The translations under genes and the position numbers were made by a program. A DNA stretch of 64,000 nucleotides from contig CM043944.1 in NCBI GenBank assembly GCA_014529385.2, positions 52,821,268 through 52,885,267 of the forward strand. Direction: 5' to 3'. Below are positions 44,601-56,909 of this stretch, in pieces (the stretch's first letter is position 1; every line of letters begins with the position of its first letter). The notes under the pieces were generated by a model. The model ran no database searches and was not told where the DNA came from. It saw only the letters and a list, made by a program, of their open reading frames with translations. Source of the DNA: Adiantum capillus-veneris (taxonomy: Eukaryota; Streptophyta; Polypodiopsida; Polypodiales; Pteridaceae).

Positions 44601-46363
44601 TTTCTGAGGACCATGTATATCATATGAGGGAGAATATCTGTGAACACATGGCTCAAAACCAAGCTTTATCAAACTTAGAGACAATGCTTCAACACTATGG
44701 AAAGAGGCTCTCGGATTATTCTGGAATGCCCCAGGTGGATCACACACTGCAAACTATGAGTGAGCATGGAGTGCTTGCTGAAGAGTTCATGTATAACAGA
44801 GAGGAACAAAGAGTATTGTCTGCTCGAATGGAATCATCTTTCAATGTTGGGCAAAGGGAAGCTTACAATCGGGTTTTACAAGCAGCTGGCCAGAGCATAG
44901 GGACTGTTTTTTTCTTCGATGGGCCAGGTGGAACGGGAAAGACTTATCTCTACAATGCATTGCTCTCTCGGATACGTGGAGAGTCCAAAGTAGCTTTGGC
45001 ATGTGCATCGTCCGGGATTGCAGCACAACTTCTCGACAATGGAAGGACTGCACACTCTACATTCAAGATCCCTATTGATATAACTTCTGAGTCCACATGT
45101 AACATTAAAGTAAACAGCCAGCTTGCTGAGCTATTGCGAATGAGTTCACTGATCATATGGGATGAAGCCCCCATGGCTCATAGACATGCTTTTGAGGCTC
45201 TTGATAAGACACTAAGAGATGTCATGAAAAATGACATGTTGTTTGGTGGAAATGTTCTCCTCCTTGGTGGTGATTTCAGACAGATATTACCTGTTGTGCG
45301 TAAAGGGGGAAGAGAAGACATCGTCAATGCATCTTTGTGCCACTCATACATTTGGCAACGTACAGAAATCATGCATCTAACACAGAATATGTGAGTGGTC
45401 AATTGTTTTAGTAATGTTATTGAAAGAGAGTTTGTGCAGTGGACACTTGATATTGGTAATGGACATGTTTGTGATGGGGGCATACTTGATAATGTGGCTT
45501 TGCCGGCCTGCATGATGCTACCACAAAATAATTTGCAAGCATTGGTTGCTTGCATATATAGAGACCTTGAAACACAGACTTGCCATGCAACCTTTTTCAA
45601 GGATAGAGCAATTTTGGCTCCACGGAACAAGGAGGTGGATGCTATAAACAATTTGGGCTTGCAGCAATTTCCTGGTACTTATAACGAATATGTCAGTGTA
45701 GACGTAGTATGTGAATCAAATTGTGATAGCATTTTATTTACAAGTGAGTTTGTAAATAGTTTAGATCTTGGGGGAGGTTTTCCACCGCATGTTTTACAAT
45801 TGAAACAGAATGCTCCAGTTATGTTGCTTCGCAATTTGGATCCAAGAAGTGGTCTTTGTAATGGGACACGTTTGATTTGTAAGCAATTCCACAGCAAAGT
45901 GATTGAAGCAGAAATCATTACAGGGTCACATGCAGGAAATGCAGTGTTCATTCCAAGGATTGATTTTCTCATGGGATCTAGAGAAGGTCTCCCTTTTGAT
46001 TTGAGACGTCGCCAATTTCCCCTACGTTGTGCTTTTGGGATGACAATCAACAAGGCGCAAGGCCAAACATTGGGAGTTCTTGGATTGTATCTCCCAACAC
46101 CTGTTTTCACCCATGGTCAACTGTATGTGGCAATGTCTCGCGTGAGATCCTCTTCTGCCATCAAGGTTGTGGTTGGTGATAGTCACTTAACAAGCGTTAG
46201 TATACATGGAGATCAAAGAACATACACTTCTAACATTGTCTACAAAGAGGTGTTGCAATTGACCTGCCACCCCCTTGCCATGGGGTTTAACGTGGTTGGA
46301 TATGTTTTATCATCCAATAAAAAAGCAGGTTCACTCTCGCAACTATTTCTTTTTCATTTATAA
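41660..46363 (+). pseudogene. Helitron RepHel protein (Rep nuclease plus Pif1-like helicase), one in-frame TGA
   Basis: The frame runs about 1,567 codons from the ATG at 41660, interrupted only by TGA at 45392. The N-terminal part has Helitron-type cysteines (CSLCGALAW). The rolling-circle Rep domain shows GLPHAHILL, the two-histidine metal motif, near residue 610 and KYLYKYVYKG, with the candidate nicking tyrosines, near residue 746. The helicase shows Walker A GPGGTGKTYLYN near residue 1088, IIWDEAPM near 1165, GGDFRQILP, INKAQGQTL and YVAMSRVRS. Rep would nick one transposon strand and the helicase would unwind it. The TGA sits in TQNM-TGA-VVN, where related proteins carry Arg, consistent with CGA to TGA. 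Helitron termini (5' TC, 3' hairpin plus CTRR) were not located. Confidence 0.9.
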
Positions 46364-46508
46364 GCTTAGTATATCTTCTTACGAAACATGGTGTATTCAT
46401 TGAAACAATTGACTAAGATTTATTAGTGCTGAGAGATTTATGATTCATGTGCTTTTTGATGAATTTCTAATCCTTTATTTATGTATATATGTATATGTAT
46501 GAATGAAG
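46364..46508 (+). other. Intergenic gap after RepHel
   Basis: AT-rich, with no reading frame and no Helitron terminal hairpin recognised. Confidence 0.5.
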
Positions 46509-47108
46509 ATGGATCCTAATGCCTCTGTGACTTATACATTAGGGAGACGACCTCGACACGTCCGAGGTAAAATATTATATATGTGTGTTTGTGACATTTC
46601 GATACTTTAAAGAATTTAAATCTCACAGTCAACGATTATGTATTAGATCCACCATTATGGAGGGGTCCAATCACAGCCATGCAGGTGATTCATCTACTCG
46701 AGGACTTGGATGTAGCAAGGTAACAATGTTGATGTTGATATAGTAAAGTAATAGCTTTTGTGTATCAAAATATTTATCTATATTAATAGCTTTTTGTTTG
46801 GCTATAGATCACAATATTACCCAGAATTCTTGATGGTGGGTATATATCATGCTTCATATGATCCGAGCTTGCTGTGCTACATTCAAGTTGCTATTCAGAG
46901 AGGATTCAAAACACGTGTCACCATTGCAGAGTTAGGCAGAACCCGTCCAATCAATGCTATGTTTGCTCAAAATCTTAGTCTCGGTGCTTGGTTCCTATGT
47001 GTTTTTGTGTTAGGATCTCTTCCTCCAGTGATTGGTAGATGTGTTTTACATCTTGGGCCATGGGTGGTTCGATACTGCAGCAGAGCATGTCGTAGGCTAC
47101 GCTTTTGA
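46509..47108 (+). CDS. Predicted three-exon gene of unknown function (149 residues)
   Basis: Exons 46509-46566, 46629-46719 and 46808-47108 join in a single open frame of 450 bases including TGA. Junctions are CGAG/GTAAAA, CTCACAG/TCAACG, GCAAG/GTAACA and GGCTATAG/ATCAC, all GT-AG. The product starts MDPNASVTYTLGRRPRH, continues LWRGPITAMQVIHLLEDL, and the third exon has QYYPEFLMVGIYHASYD, then a hydrophobic stretch (WFLCVFVLGSLPPVIG) that could be a membrane helix, and a basic end. I recognise no family. It lies 145 bp after the Helitron gene on the same strand, so it may be a Helitron accessory or a captured host gene. The splice model is inference from sequence alone. Confidence 0.45.
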
Positions 47109-47264
47109 GCGTATAAATCTTAAGAGTCTACGGATGTTATATTTTTTGGCATAGGAAATATCACTTACTCTATAAATGTTGGTGCAAAGTTAGTTTGAAA
47201 ATATGTTGTGATGACTTTTGCAAAGATTCAAATGTTGTCCATCTTATAAATTTCAAACACATAC

Positions 47265-47458
47265 AATACCTCTCTCTCTCTGTGTGTCTCTCTCTCTTTG
47301 TTGTCCATGTACTAGGCTCTCTCTCTCTCTAGCTAGAGAGAGAGACAGAGAGAGAGTGAGGAAAGGAGAGAGAGAGAGAGAGAGCTTTGTACATGGACAA
47401 CAAAGAGAGAGAGAGAGAGGGGGGGGGAGAGAGAGAGAGAGAGACAGAGAGAGAGTGA

Positions 47459-47502
<44 letters not shown>

Positions 47503-47519
47503 CTGTACATGGACAACAA

Positions 47520-47553
<34 letters not shown>

Positions 47554-47592
47554 GGGAGAGAGAGAAAGAGAGAGAGCCCAGTACATGGACAA

Positions 47593-47632
<40 letters not shown>
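47265..47632. repeat. GA/CT tracts with GTACATGGACAACAAAG units, one inverted
   Basis: The motif GTACATGGACAACAAAG occurs at about 47389, 47505 and 47581 on plus and in reverse complement at about 47296-47313, each flanked by GA or CT tracts. Together they form an imperfect inverted repeat about 300 bp long. Reading frames here are low-complexity. Confidence 0.85.
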
Positions 47633-47634
<2 letters not shown>

Positions 47635-47673
47635 CCACCCAGTATGTAGACAAAGAAAAATGCTCGAAAAACA

Positions 47674-47739
47674 CCAAGGTTTAGTGTAATCCCACTTACA
47701 AATTTTGGGATTTACCTCTGCATTTTAAATTTGAAGGAG
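47674..47739 (+). repeat. Dispersed short repeat, copy on plus
   Basis: About 65 bp from GGTTTAGTGTAATCCCAC to TTTGAAGG matches the reverse complement of 50111-50176 and, for its first 24 bp, 38803-38826. Confidence 0.75.
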
Positions 47740-47773
47740 GACCGATGAAAGAGTTCCCTATAGCCTTGATGAC

Positions 47774-47777
<4 letters not shown>

Positions 47778-47838
<61 letters not shown>

Positions 47839-47983
47839 TACGGGCCCGGGCAATCTCACAGCCTCACGCCCGGGCTCTTGGTATCAACCGTCGCAACATC
47901 GTAGCAGGTTGTGGGGGCGCCAGTTATGGCGTGGTGAACAAGGGTAGGCCAACAAATCTACTGAAATGAGACAAGGTGCACAA

Positions 47984-48043
<60 letters not shown>

Positions 48044-48247
48044 AAGAAGAAGAAGAAGAACACACACTGGTTGTGCTCGGGAAAAATGTGTCTCAGCTTA
48101 ATATCATGTCATTTTCAATTTCAAATATGCCGGTGGGAAAAGGCAAAATTCCGTCCCAAAATAAAGAAAGTAACCCAACTTTTTGAAATCTCCTCTTGGC
48201 AAATTCAAGCAAAGAAATTTTGTACGTTTCGAAAAATGATTTTTCCC

Positions 48248-48328
<81 letters not shown>

Positions 48329-48428
48329 CGTGTGTTGAGTGGTGTGCAGATCGAAGCACACACACACACTCACACACCCTGAGAGAGTGGGTGGGTAGGT
48401 ACTTTAGAGAGAGAAGACATTTTGAGGC

Positions 48429-48469
<41 letters not shown>

Positions 48470-48470
48470 T
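47778..48470. repeat. Cluster of GA, CT/CA and GA microsatellites
   Basis: GA at about 47778-47836 and 47988-48040 (then GAA), CT followed by CA at about 48250-48323, and GA at about 48431-48463. The pieces between them include a fragment resembling the satellite flank (TGTGCTCGGGAAAAATGTGTCTCAGC). Confidence 0.9.
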
Positions 48471-49420
48471 CCACATAGCACTGTCAGAGGCAGTGCCGCC
48501 ACCGAAGACGGCGCCGTTGTACTAGTGTTGTTGAAAAGGATACTCCTTGTTACCACAATATTATAGATGGTCCTTTACCTGGTACCTTGGTCTCAAAAAC
48601 AAATTCACCTAGGAACTTTACTTAACAAGGTATATAGTTTGTTCACACTGCTTAAATTGTTTCAAATCTTGGTTCCAAAGAGAGTGTCTCCACATCACAC
48701 ATTTTTAACCTTGTTCAACAATGGATTAAACATGAGACTCGATAGAAACTTGTCTTAGAAAGCTTGAGAGTTGGCCATATGGAATGCCCAATATATCATA
48801 GCTTTTCCTTCTTACACCATTTTGATTAGGTCTACAAAGCAACACCACAATATACATGATTATTCATCTAGTACCTTGGATTAACAATCTTAAAGATTTG
48901 GGAATATGGCATAGCCTCTTCAACTTACCTCTAATGATGACTCCATTGTGTCCACTAGCCGATATGATACGATACGCGAACTTACACAATACTTTTGCAT
49001 AACAACCTTGAACATTTTGACACATGGTATAAGTTTCTCAATAGTTTGATGTCATTTAGAAAATCTTTTATCACACAACTTTGCCTATGATTAGCACCAC
49101 ATGATATACACAAAAAATCTTATTAGTGAAAATTTGGACTCTCACAGAGACCCTCTAACCATCTTAACTATAAGTATTGGACCATATGGCATGAGATAGT
49201 AAAATTCTTTAAGAAACTTAATGTTTTTCCACATGACATAACCTTTTCAACAAAATTGGAGCTTCACCTAATAGCTTGGCTTATCAAGCTTGAAATCTTG
49301 GACACAAGGCATAACCATTTCAACAACTTAAGTATTCAGATCAAATTAGTACAACTGGAAAAAGTACAGAGAGCCATAGGGTTTCTCTAACCTTATAAGA
49401 AAAGCAATCAAGAGTTAAAG
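48471..49420. other. No recognisable gene
   Basis: AT-rich. It shows internal near-repeats of the type CTTGGCTTATCAAGCTTGA and CATAACC.TTTCAACAA, resembling 32820-33020. Probably an old dispersed repeat. Confidence 0.45.
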
Positions 49421-50450
49421 GGTTGCTCTAAACAGGAATCTAGCTTGTAAAATACTAATCAACTCCTCTTGTGTGACGTGGATGGCATGCACACTAGTGT
49501 TATGTAGGATGAACATGAGATAGATCCTACATTTAATGAGACGCCATCTTAGAGAGGATGCCCATCGATAACTACGCATGCATCTGATAGGGCACCACAT
49601 TTGGCATACATATTGAACAAAGCATCGCTCAGTCAACATCTTCCACAAGGCCACAAGACTTCAAGGTGCAATCCCTCTTTTCAAATACGGTGAAAACAAC
49701 ATAGGGCTTCCTCGCCATACACATGTTGGGTGTACCTTACAACTAGTGCATTCCAAGTGATGACACTCCGGGGAAGCAAGTTGCTTTCATGAGGGTACCA
49801 CATTCATACTCAGCAATGTACTCCCTAAATGTGCATCTTTCTTAGGTAGCCCACTTTTGTGGAGCTCACTCGTCATTTACATGTGTGCAGATGATCTAGC
49901 ACATGTTGACAAGTCTTACACTAGTTGTCTACGTGCACTCCCCTCACATTTGGAGAAAGGCCTTCCCTTCCAATCTAGTTTAGGATGCTTTAGATACCTT
50001 GCCAGATCCATGATGGCCCCTACCCTACAATCAATGAGACAACCAGTGCTAGAAATTTGAAGGTTTTTATACCCAATTACACAAATTTTTAAAAAAATTT
50101 GTAGGTTTTCTCACCTTCAAATATAAATTTTAGAGGTACATTTCAAAATTTGTAGGTGGGATTACACTAAACCTAGGTTTGTTTTTAGCATTGAAAACAT
50201 CTTGGAGAGAATGCCCATCAAAAATTGTTCATGCATCAACAAGGGAACCATGTTTGGCACCAAAAGCACCGCTGAGATGAAATGTTGCACAAGGCCACAA
50301 GCCTTAAAGTGCAAGCCCTCTTTTAACATCCAAATGATTAGGATGGGGCTTCCTTTTCACAACCATGTTGGGTATACAATCGATGCATTCCCGTCGATGA
50401 CATTCTAAGAGTAGGAAGCTACTTTCATGAGGGTACCATATTTACATGTG
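49420..50450 (-). pseudogene. PPR-gene relic
   Basis: On the minus strand, VITWNALVVRYTQH (about 49780-49738) precedes EEALCCF and then, some 35 codons later with stops, SDALFNMYAKCGA (about 49634-49596), followed by IDGHPL and DGVSLN. This is the normal order of helices in plant PLS-type PPR proteins (organelle RNA-binding). A second, more decayed copy of the same reading is at about 50430-50180 (VIDGNASIVY, KEGLHFKACG). Multiple stops make it non-coding. Confidence 0.55.
50111..50176 (-). repeat. Dispersed short repeat, copy on minus
   Basis: The reverse complement reads GGTTTAGTGTAATCCCACCT and continues to TTTGAAGGTG, matching 47674-47739. Confidence 0.75.
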
Positions 50451-50461
50451 TCTATCTAAAA

Positions 50462-50725
50462 TAACCCATCGTGTGGAGATCGTCAGTCATCCGCATGCAT
50501 GTGGATGATCGGGCTGCTCTTGCATGTCTTAACACATGGAAACCATTGGTCGCAGACAGCCATGCTACTCTTGAGTGCAAGTATTATGGTAGTTGCCCTT
50601 TGACAGTGCGTCTTTCTCAAATAACCCACAGTGTGTAACACAATGTGTCTTTTTGAAATAACCAGTGACTCGCTGGTCATCCGCATGCAAGCGGACGATC
50701 ATGCTGCTCTTGCACGTCTTAATGC
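50462..50725. repeat. Local duplication of about 70 bp
   Basis: Segments near 50462-50533 and 50655-50725 share GTCATCCGCATGCA, GGATGATC and GCTGCTCTTGCA. A weaker third relative lies near 49860-49925. It may be further PPR debris. Confidence 0.6.
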
Positions 50726-51021
50726 TTATAGCCCATTGGTTTTGATGCACAACAAGTACTTAGGCTTCACTATATAGATAATTTGTCCAAGTTCTGAGGC
50801 AAGTTTTGAATATGTTAGAAAAGAAGTGTAGTAGGGTATCGATGTTTTGAAATTGAGCTTTTGACTCAAATCTTCCAAGATTCTCTATAGGTAAAAAGCT
50901 TTTTTGATGGTAGGTTCAGAATGTTTAAGGATGTGAATCCCAAAGAGAGGGAAATTTACACTAAACTGGGAGGTCCCAAAGCTTTCTTGTTTGGTGAATG
51001 CTTGCATGCACTCTTTATTTG

Positions 51022-51025
51022 CCTG

Positions 51026-51064
<39 letters not shown>

Positions 51065-51073
51065 CGCGCGCGC
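51022..51073 (+). repeat. (CT)n then (GC)n microsatellite
   Basis: A CT tract of about 38 bp is followed by CGTGCGCGCGCGC. Confidence 0.9.
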
Positions 51074-51279
51074 TTCTGGGGCTACATAGATGTAATGGGA
51101 ATGTCTTTCTCTAGATGCAATAATCTATGCTTTCACCTAAAGGCATGTGGCCTTCAACAAGATGCTGACATTGGTGAGGGATTTCACAAGGAGATTGTTA
51201 TTTAGGCGATGTTAGAGAAAGGTGTCATGCTTAGGCGGTGCGTTTGTTTGTATGCCAAACAAATGGGTCGCACGGGGTT

Positions 51280-51344
51280 TTTTTTTTTGGGGGGGGGGGG
51301 AGGATATGAGATGGTAATAGAAGGCGACAAGGGTGAGGTGAGGT

Positions 51345-51380
<36 letters not shown>
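51280..51380 (+). repeat. T10/G11 homopolymers and (GA)n
   Basis: A T run and a G run adjoin at about 51280-51301; a GA tract lies at about 51348-51379. Confidence 0.9.
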
Positions 51381-51384
<4 letters not shown>

Positions 51385-52261
51385 TCTTTGAATTCAATGG
51401 TTTAGTTTCAAAAGAGCTAGTAATGCCCTTAGATGATGGGAAAATCTAACAAGGGAGAATCTTTTGGGGGAGGGGATGTTCAAACACTCTAGACCAAGGA
51501 AGTTAGGCATGTTATAAGACATGAAAGCGATAGGAATTTGATTGAGATTCCTATAACGTTCACAACATACAACATTGCTCAATAAATTAAAAAAATCCTC
51601 GACCTTGTTCTTAAGATAGCCAATATGTGCAAAAAATATGGGAAAACTTACCAAAAGATTCCTAAAATTTGTGGAGTTTCTTAGAATACCTCTCAAGTTC
51701 TAATAATCTTTAACATAGCCCTCATATTTGACCAAAAATCCCAAAATGCCCTTCAATTTCTCCATAATTTCCTTCAATCTCTCCAAAATACCCCTCATTA
51801 ACCTAGCAAATATCTCTAAATTGCAAATGTATTTGCAACTCTTCATGGGTTGATTGTGGGCTATTAAGATGATATTTCAATATCAACTGAAGAATCATCC
51901 TACAAACGGGATAAATGAGCACATGTTTGCAGGTTTTAGAAGCACAAATTTTGAAAATTTTCTTTTGAATGAGGACTTTATAGGTTTTGGAAAATCTTCT
52001 GGTATGGAATAAATAGATTGGCAAGGCTTGTGCTATTTAGATCCTAAACACAATTGATTTTGATTATGCAAATCTATATTTTCTTATCTTCTCTACAAGC
52101 AATGAGGCAATGTCTCATGAAAGTGACCACGGTACTGTGGATAGGTAGAGCATGCTTTTTTGTCTATATGCACACGAATAAGATGCATGCTCTTTTACCA
52201 TGCCAATCTTTGAATGTATGACACAAACAATTGTAGGCAATATCCTATGATGAGAGTAGTC
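51381..52261. other. No recognisable gene
   Basis: AT-rich single-copy-looking sequence between a microsatellite and element F. No reading frame with recognisable motifs. Confidence 0.5.
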
Positions 52262-52266
52262 CTTTT

Positions 52267-52588
52267 TGTAAAGAATGAGGATGCAAGAGAGCTACACAAG
52301 ACAAGAACAAAGCACACAGAGATGGAAAGCTTCTTCTTCTTCTTCACAGAAAAGAGAGTACAAAATGACTAAGTGCTAAAGTTGAAAAGTAGCACATATG
52401 TACATGCGGTCACTAAGTGTGAACTCGCTAGAAGCGTACTAGGCTGGCACTATAAGTGTAGTCCAGCTGTAGAATCACTGGCAGAGATCCTCCGTGTCGG
52501 TCACCTAACGCGCCAGTGAGTAAATGCAGTAAGCGGCCAAGACCCGTAGTGGATGCCAGCTCAAGGTGTAGAGCTCGACATCTCAACA
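52267..52588 (-). repeat. Element F 3' LTR (322 bp)
   Basis: It starts TGTTGAGATGTCG and ends CATTCTTTACA on the minus strand. The pol frame terminates 26 bp inside it. Confidence 0.97.
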
Positions 52589-55500
52589 CTCCCCCTCGAG
52601 CTCTGCATGTCGCAGAGTCCAAGCATAGTCCGGAAACGTCGAAGCTTCTCAGCTCCGAGGGCCTTGGTAAAGATATCCGCTATCTGCTCCTCTGTGTTGA
52701 CGTAGACCAAGTCGATGTCGCTTGCCAACACTCGCTCTCGAACGTAGTGGTAATGGACCTCTATGTGTTTGGTCCTAGCATGGAACACTGGGTTCCTAGC
52801 CAACTGCATGCTGCTGAGGTTGTCACAATGAATGACAATCTGCTGGTCCACCTGCACTCCCAAGTCCTCAAGTAATGTGTGTAGCCAAGCTACCTCGCAC
52901 GCCGCAACTGCTGCACCTCTGTACTCGGCCTCTGTGCTCGATAAAGCAACCGTAGGCTGCTTTTTGCTGCTCCAAGTAACAGCAGCACTCCCAAAAGAGA
53001 ACATGAAGCCACTCGTAGATCTCCTATCAACAATGCTACCTGCCCAATCTGCATTTGTATACCCATACAATGCTAATGGTGCATCTGCTGCATAGAACAA
53101 TGCGTAGTCAAGAGTCCCTTGCACATACCTAAGTGTGCGTCGTACTCCATCCAAATGTGGCTTCCTCGGAAGCTGCATGAACTGACTCTCCAAGCCTACT
53201 CTGTAGCTCAAGTCTGGCCTTGTGATAGTCAAGTAGATTAGACTACCCACCATCTTCCTGTACATATTGACATCCTCAACAACATCACCCTTCTCTGCAC
53301 TCAGCTTTGCATTCACATCCAAGGGAATGGAAATCGGCTTACAATCAGCCATACCATACTTTGACAACATGTCCAAAGCATATTGTCTCTGTGACAGCCA
53401 TACACCTTCTGGAGTCCTGATCACCTCAATGCCAAGAAAGTAGCGCAACTCGCCCAAATCTTTCATTTCAAACTCCTGTTTGAGAAGACCCTTCACATGG
53501 TCAATCTCCATAGCATTGTCACCAACAATAATAAGGTCATCTACATATATGGTAATGACCACAATCCCCACATCACTCTCACGTACATAGAGTGAATGAT
53601 CAGCATGAGCTCTCCTAAAACCAATACTGACAAGATACTTGGCAATCCTGTCATACCATGCTCTAGAGCCCTGCTTCAAACCATACAAAGCTTTGAGAAG
53701 TCTGCATACATAATCTGGGTAACCTGGATCGACATAACCAGGTGGCTGATCCATATACACTTCCTCTTGCAACTCACCATTCAAGAAGGCATTCTTTACA
53801 TCCATTTGATGCATAATCCATCCTCTAGATGCAGCCACTGCTATGACAGCTCTCACAGTCGTCATCTTTGCCACTGGAGCAAAGGTCTCCTCATAGTATA
53901 TGCCATACGTCTGTGCATAACCCTTTGCGACCAGCCTTGCCTTGTGACGCTCAATGTTACCATCAGCCTTATGCTTGGTTTTATACACCCATTTGCAGCC
54001 AATAGCTTTCTTGCCACTTGGCAATGGCACCAACTCCCATGTGTCATTTGCTTCCAATGCAGCCATCTCTTTATTCATTGCATCATCCCAATGCACATTT
54101 CCAACTGCATCCTCCAAACATGTGGGCTCCACATCCTGTATCACCTTAGCCATGTAAGCTTGGTGATGCGCTAGATACCCATCATAAGTCAATTTCTGAA
54201 CTGGATTTCTGACTCTATTAGATCTGCGCGGTCCTGGGTCACTCCTTTGCCCTCTAGCATCTTCTTGTACTTTCCTTACACCAGGTGTCCTGACAGCCGG
54301 AATTCCAAATTCCTCATCAAGAGTTTGTTCAGAACCATCTGAATCCATGTCTACATGTGAAAAACCTGATGATGCATCAACCATAAACGGAGGTTCATCA
54401 ACCTTTTCCTTTCCTTTTCGTGATACATTCCCTGTACCTGTTGGTGGAGTAACCTGCGTACGTAGTCTACCATTCCATGGTTTCTCAATAGAGCCACGAG
54501 AAGAGGACTCTTGTGGTCCACTCAAAACCTGTGACTGTGGCCTCACATTTTGTACAACCACATCATCTTTTACATCAGCCCCAATAGTGCCATGTGCATT
54601 ACTGTACCAGCTACTCATCTCATCAAAGACTACATCTCTGCTCACTCGTAATTCTCGTGTAGTAGGATTGTAGCATCTGTACCCCTTTTGTTCAAGGGAA
54701 TATCCCACAAGAATACATTTCTCTGCTTTAGGATCCAATTTCCTACGCAACTCATCTGGTACATGCACGTAAGCTATGCAGCCAAACACTTTCAAGTGTG
54801 CCAAATCAGGCTTTGTACCTGTAAACTTTTCCTCAGGTGTTACATCATGCACCGCAGCTGTAGGTGTCCTGTTCATAATGTACACAGTTGTATTTACGGC
54901 TTCAGCCCAGAAATGATGAGGCATGTTCTTCTCATTCATCAATGCACGTGCAACCTCTGCAATGTGCCTGTTTTTCCTTTCTGCGACCCCATTCTGCTGT
55001 GGAGTATATCTGCATGTAAACTGCCTGCGTATACCATGCATTCGCAGAAAATCTGAAAAATCATTGGAGAAGTACTCTCCCCCTCCATCTGACCTCAATG
55101 TATTGATTTGCATATCTGTCTCCTTCTCAATCATGACTTTGAAGTCTTGAAAGTGACCAAACACTTCACTTTTGTTACGCATGAAGTAGACCCATACTTT
55201 CCTTGTATGGTCATCAATGAAAGAGACATAATACCTGCAACCATGTATACTTGCAGTATCGGTTGGACCTCAAACATCTGTGTGCACCACCTCAAGTGGC
55301 CTTTTACATACATTGCGCTCATGTGGAAATGAGCCCTTTGACTGTTTTCCAAACTGGCATGCTGCACACACTTTATGCATACCATCCACCTTGAATTTGG
55401 GCAAACCTTTTACAATCTGTTTTGATTGCATGCTGCGCAATCTCTGCTCATTGACATGGCCAATGCGTTTGTGCCAAATGTCAACATCAGCCACAACACC

Positions 55501-56220
55501 TGTGCCTTGTGCAAATAATGCAGCTTTTACCTCAGGCATGTCTACATTCAGCGTAAACATTCTGCCCACACATTTGCCCTCTGTGATCAGCTTACAGCCA
55601 TTCTGGAAATCTTCTACATAACAGCCATTTGGATTGAAGCGAACCTGCAAACCCTGCTCAACCATTTGTCCAACAGAAACAAGATTCTTTGTAATGTTTG
55701 GGACATGAAGTACATCTGCTAAGTACTTTGATTTCCCACTCTTCGTATTTAGAGGTATGTCCCCTACATGAGCAATGGGGTGAGCTGTGTCATCTCCTGT
55801 CTGCACATAGCCTGACACATCTGGTTTGCGCATATCTCTAAACCACTCTCCACGAGACGTCATGTGATTAGAGGCACCTGAGTCCACATACCAAACATCA
55901 TCTTGGGTGGAATTCTCTGCAGTCATTGTATTCATTACATGCTGCATAACAAACATGCGCTCGTTTTTGCTGTCATCTGCATCTCTGCTAGTAGATGCAT
56001 AGTTGCCCTGTTCTCTCTTTCTACTTGCTTTTCCCTTTGGGCAGTCACGTGACATGTGACCTCTTTCACCACAAGTCCAACATTCTCTACTATCTGGAGT
56101 ATGTTGCTGCCTGCTTGATCCTGCACCACGACCTCTTTGACTCCCCTGCCTTGAGACTGGTTTCCCCTGCCACCTGTATTGTTTTGATTTGATTGACCTT
56201 CCAGAAATTGGCCCCTGCAA
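52561..56220 (-). pseudogene. Element F copia protease-integrase-RT-RNase H polyprotein
   Basis: In order: zinc knuckle CWTCGERGHMSRDC, protease WYVDSGASNHMTS, GAG-pre-integrase IWHKRIGHVNEQRL with CAACQFGKQ, and integrase VHTDV. A TGA at about 55268 replaces the expected Cys or Trp codon just after the first catalytic Asp. The same frame continues: LRSDGGGEY and GVAERKN (second Asp and Glu), RT AIGCKWVYKTKHKADG, QMDVKNAFLNGEL and the catalytic YVDDLIIVG, RNase H NADWAGSIVDRRSTSG, STEAEYRGAA and HCDNLSS, ending in the LTR. Gag is in another frame because a C run near 56150 is one base shorter than in sister copy G. Otherwise catalytic residues are intact. Confidence 0.92.
52589..52597 (-). 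promoter_or_regulatory. Element F polypurine tract
   Basis: GAGGGGGAG on the minus strand, adjacent to the 3' LTR. Confidence 0.85.
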
Positions 56221-56909
56221 CCCCTTGGGCCTCGACCACGACCTCTACCTCTACCTCTGTTGGAGTTAGAATAGAAGGCCTGTTCAAAATTATTTCTGCC
56301 ATGAGAAGAAGATGTGTCAAGGTTCTTCTCCTCAAGAATAAGCATAGAAATCAAATCTTGGAACACGGGGATGTCGTCTCTTGTATTCATGGAAGACCTA
56401 AAATGTACATACTCATCTCCTAGACCATCCAAGCATGCACGGACAATGTCATCGTCTTCCACTGAGACTTTAATAGATCCAAGAGCCTCAATGATACTCT
56501 TGATCTTCAAAGCATAATCATTGATTGAGAGGTTGTTCCTCTTAACCTGATTTAGCTCCGACTTTAGTTGAAGCTTCCTGGCCTTGGTGTTCACCTCGAA
56601 CACTCTGCTTAAGTTTCTCCATGCAATGGCGGGGGTTTCAGCATCCTGTAGATAGCCCATCATGCCATCTGTGATGCTCATAGACAGCCAATACATCACT
56701 TTGCTCTGGCCTTGTTGCCAGTCCCTCAAAGCTTTCCTTTGTTCTGCTGTAGCATTTGCCTCGGGAATCTCTGGTTCCTTTTCATTGTCTCCTTCTACAT
56801 AGTCCCAATAACCTTTTCCTTTTAGGAAATTTGTTATTCTGAACTTCCATGCAGGGTAGTTATTTTTCTCAAGCTTCTCAGTAACAATCTGACTGAAACC
56901 GTCAGACAT
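56150..56909 (-). CDS. Element F copia gag
   Basis: The ATG at 56909 starts MSDGFSQIVTEKLEKNNYP. The gag body has YPAWKFRITNFLKGKGYWDYV, ALKIKSIIEALGSI and an Arg/Gly-rich segment (RGRGRGRGPRGCRG). This would form particles and, with the knuckle downstream, package RNA. In sister copy G the frame runs on through the zinc knuckle; here a one-base loss in a C run near 56150 diverts it, and the remaining shifted tail to 55935 is not meaningful. Confidence 0.92.

Noticed and set aside
46364-47300. Helitron 3' terminus (hairpin plus CTRR)
   Set aside because: No convincing hairpin followed by CTRR was found; the ends remain undefined.
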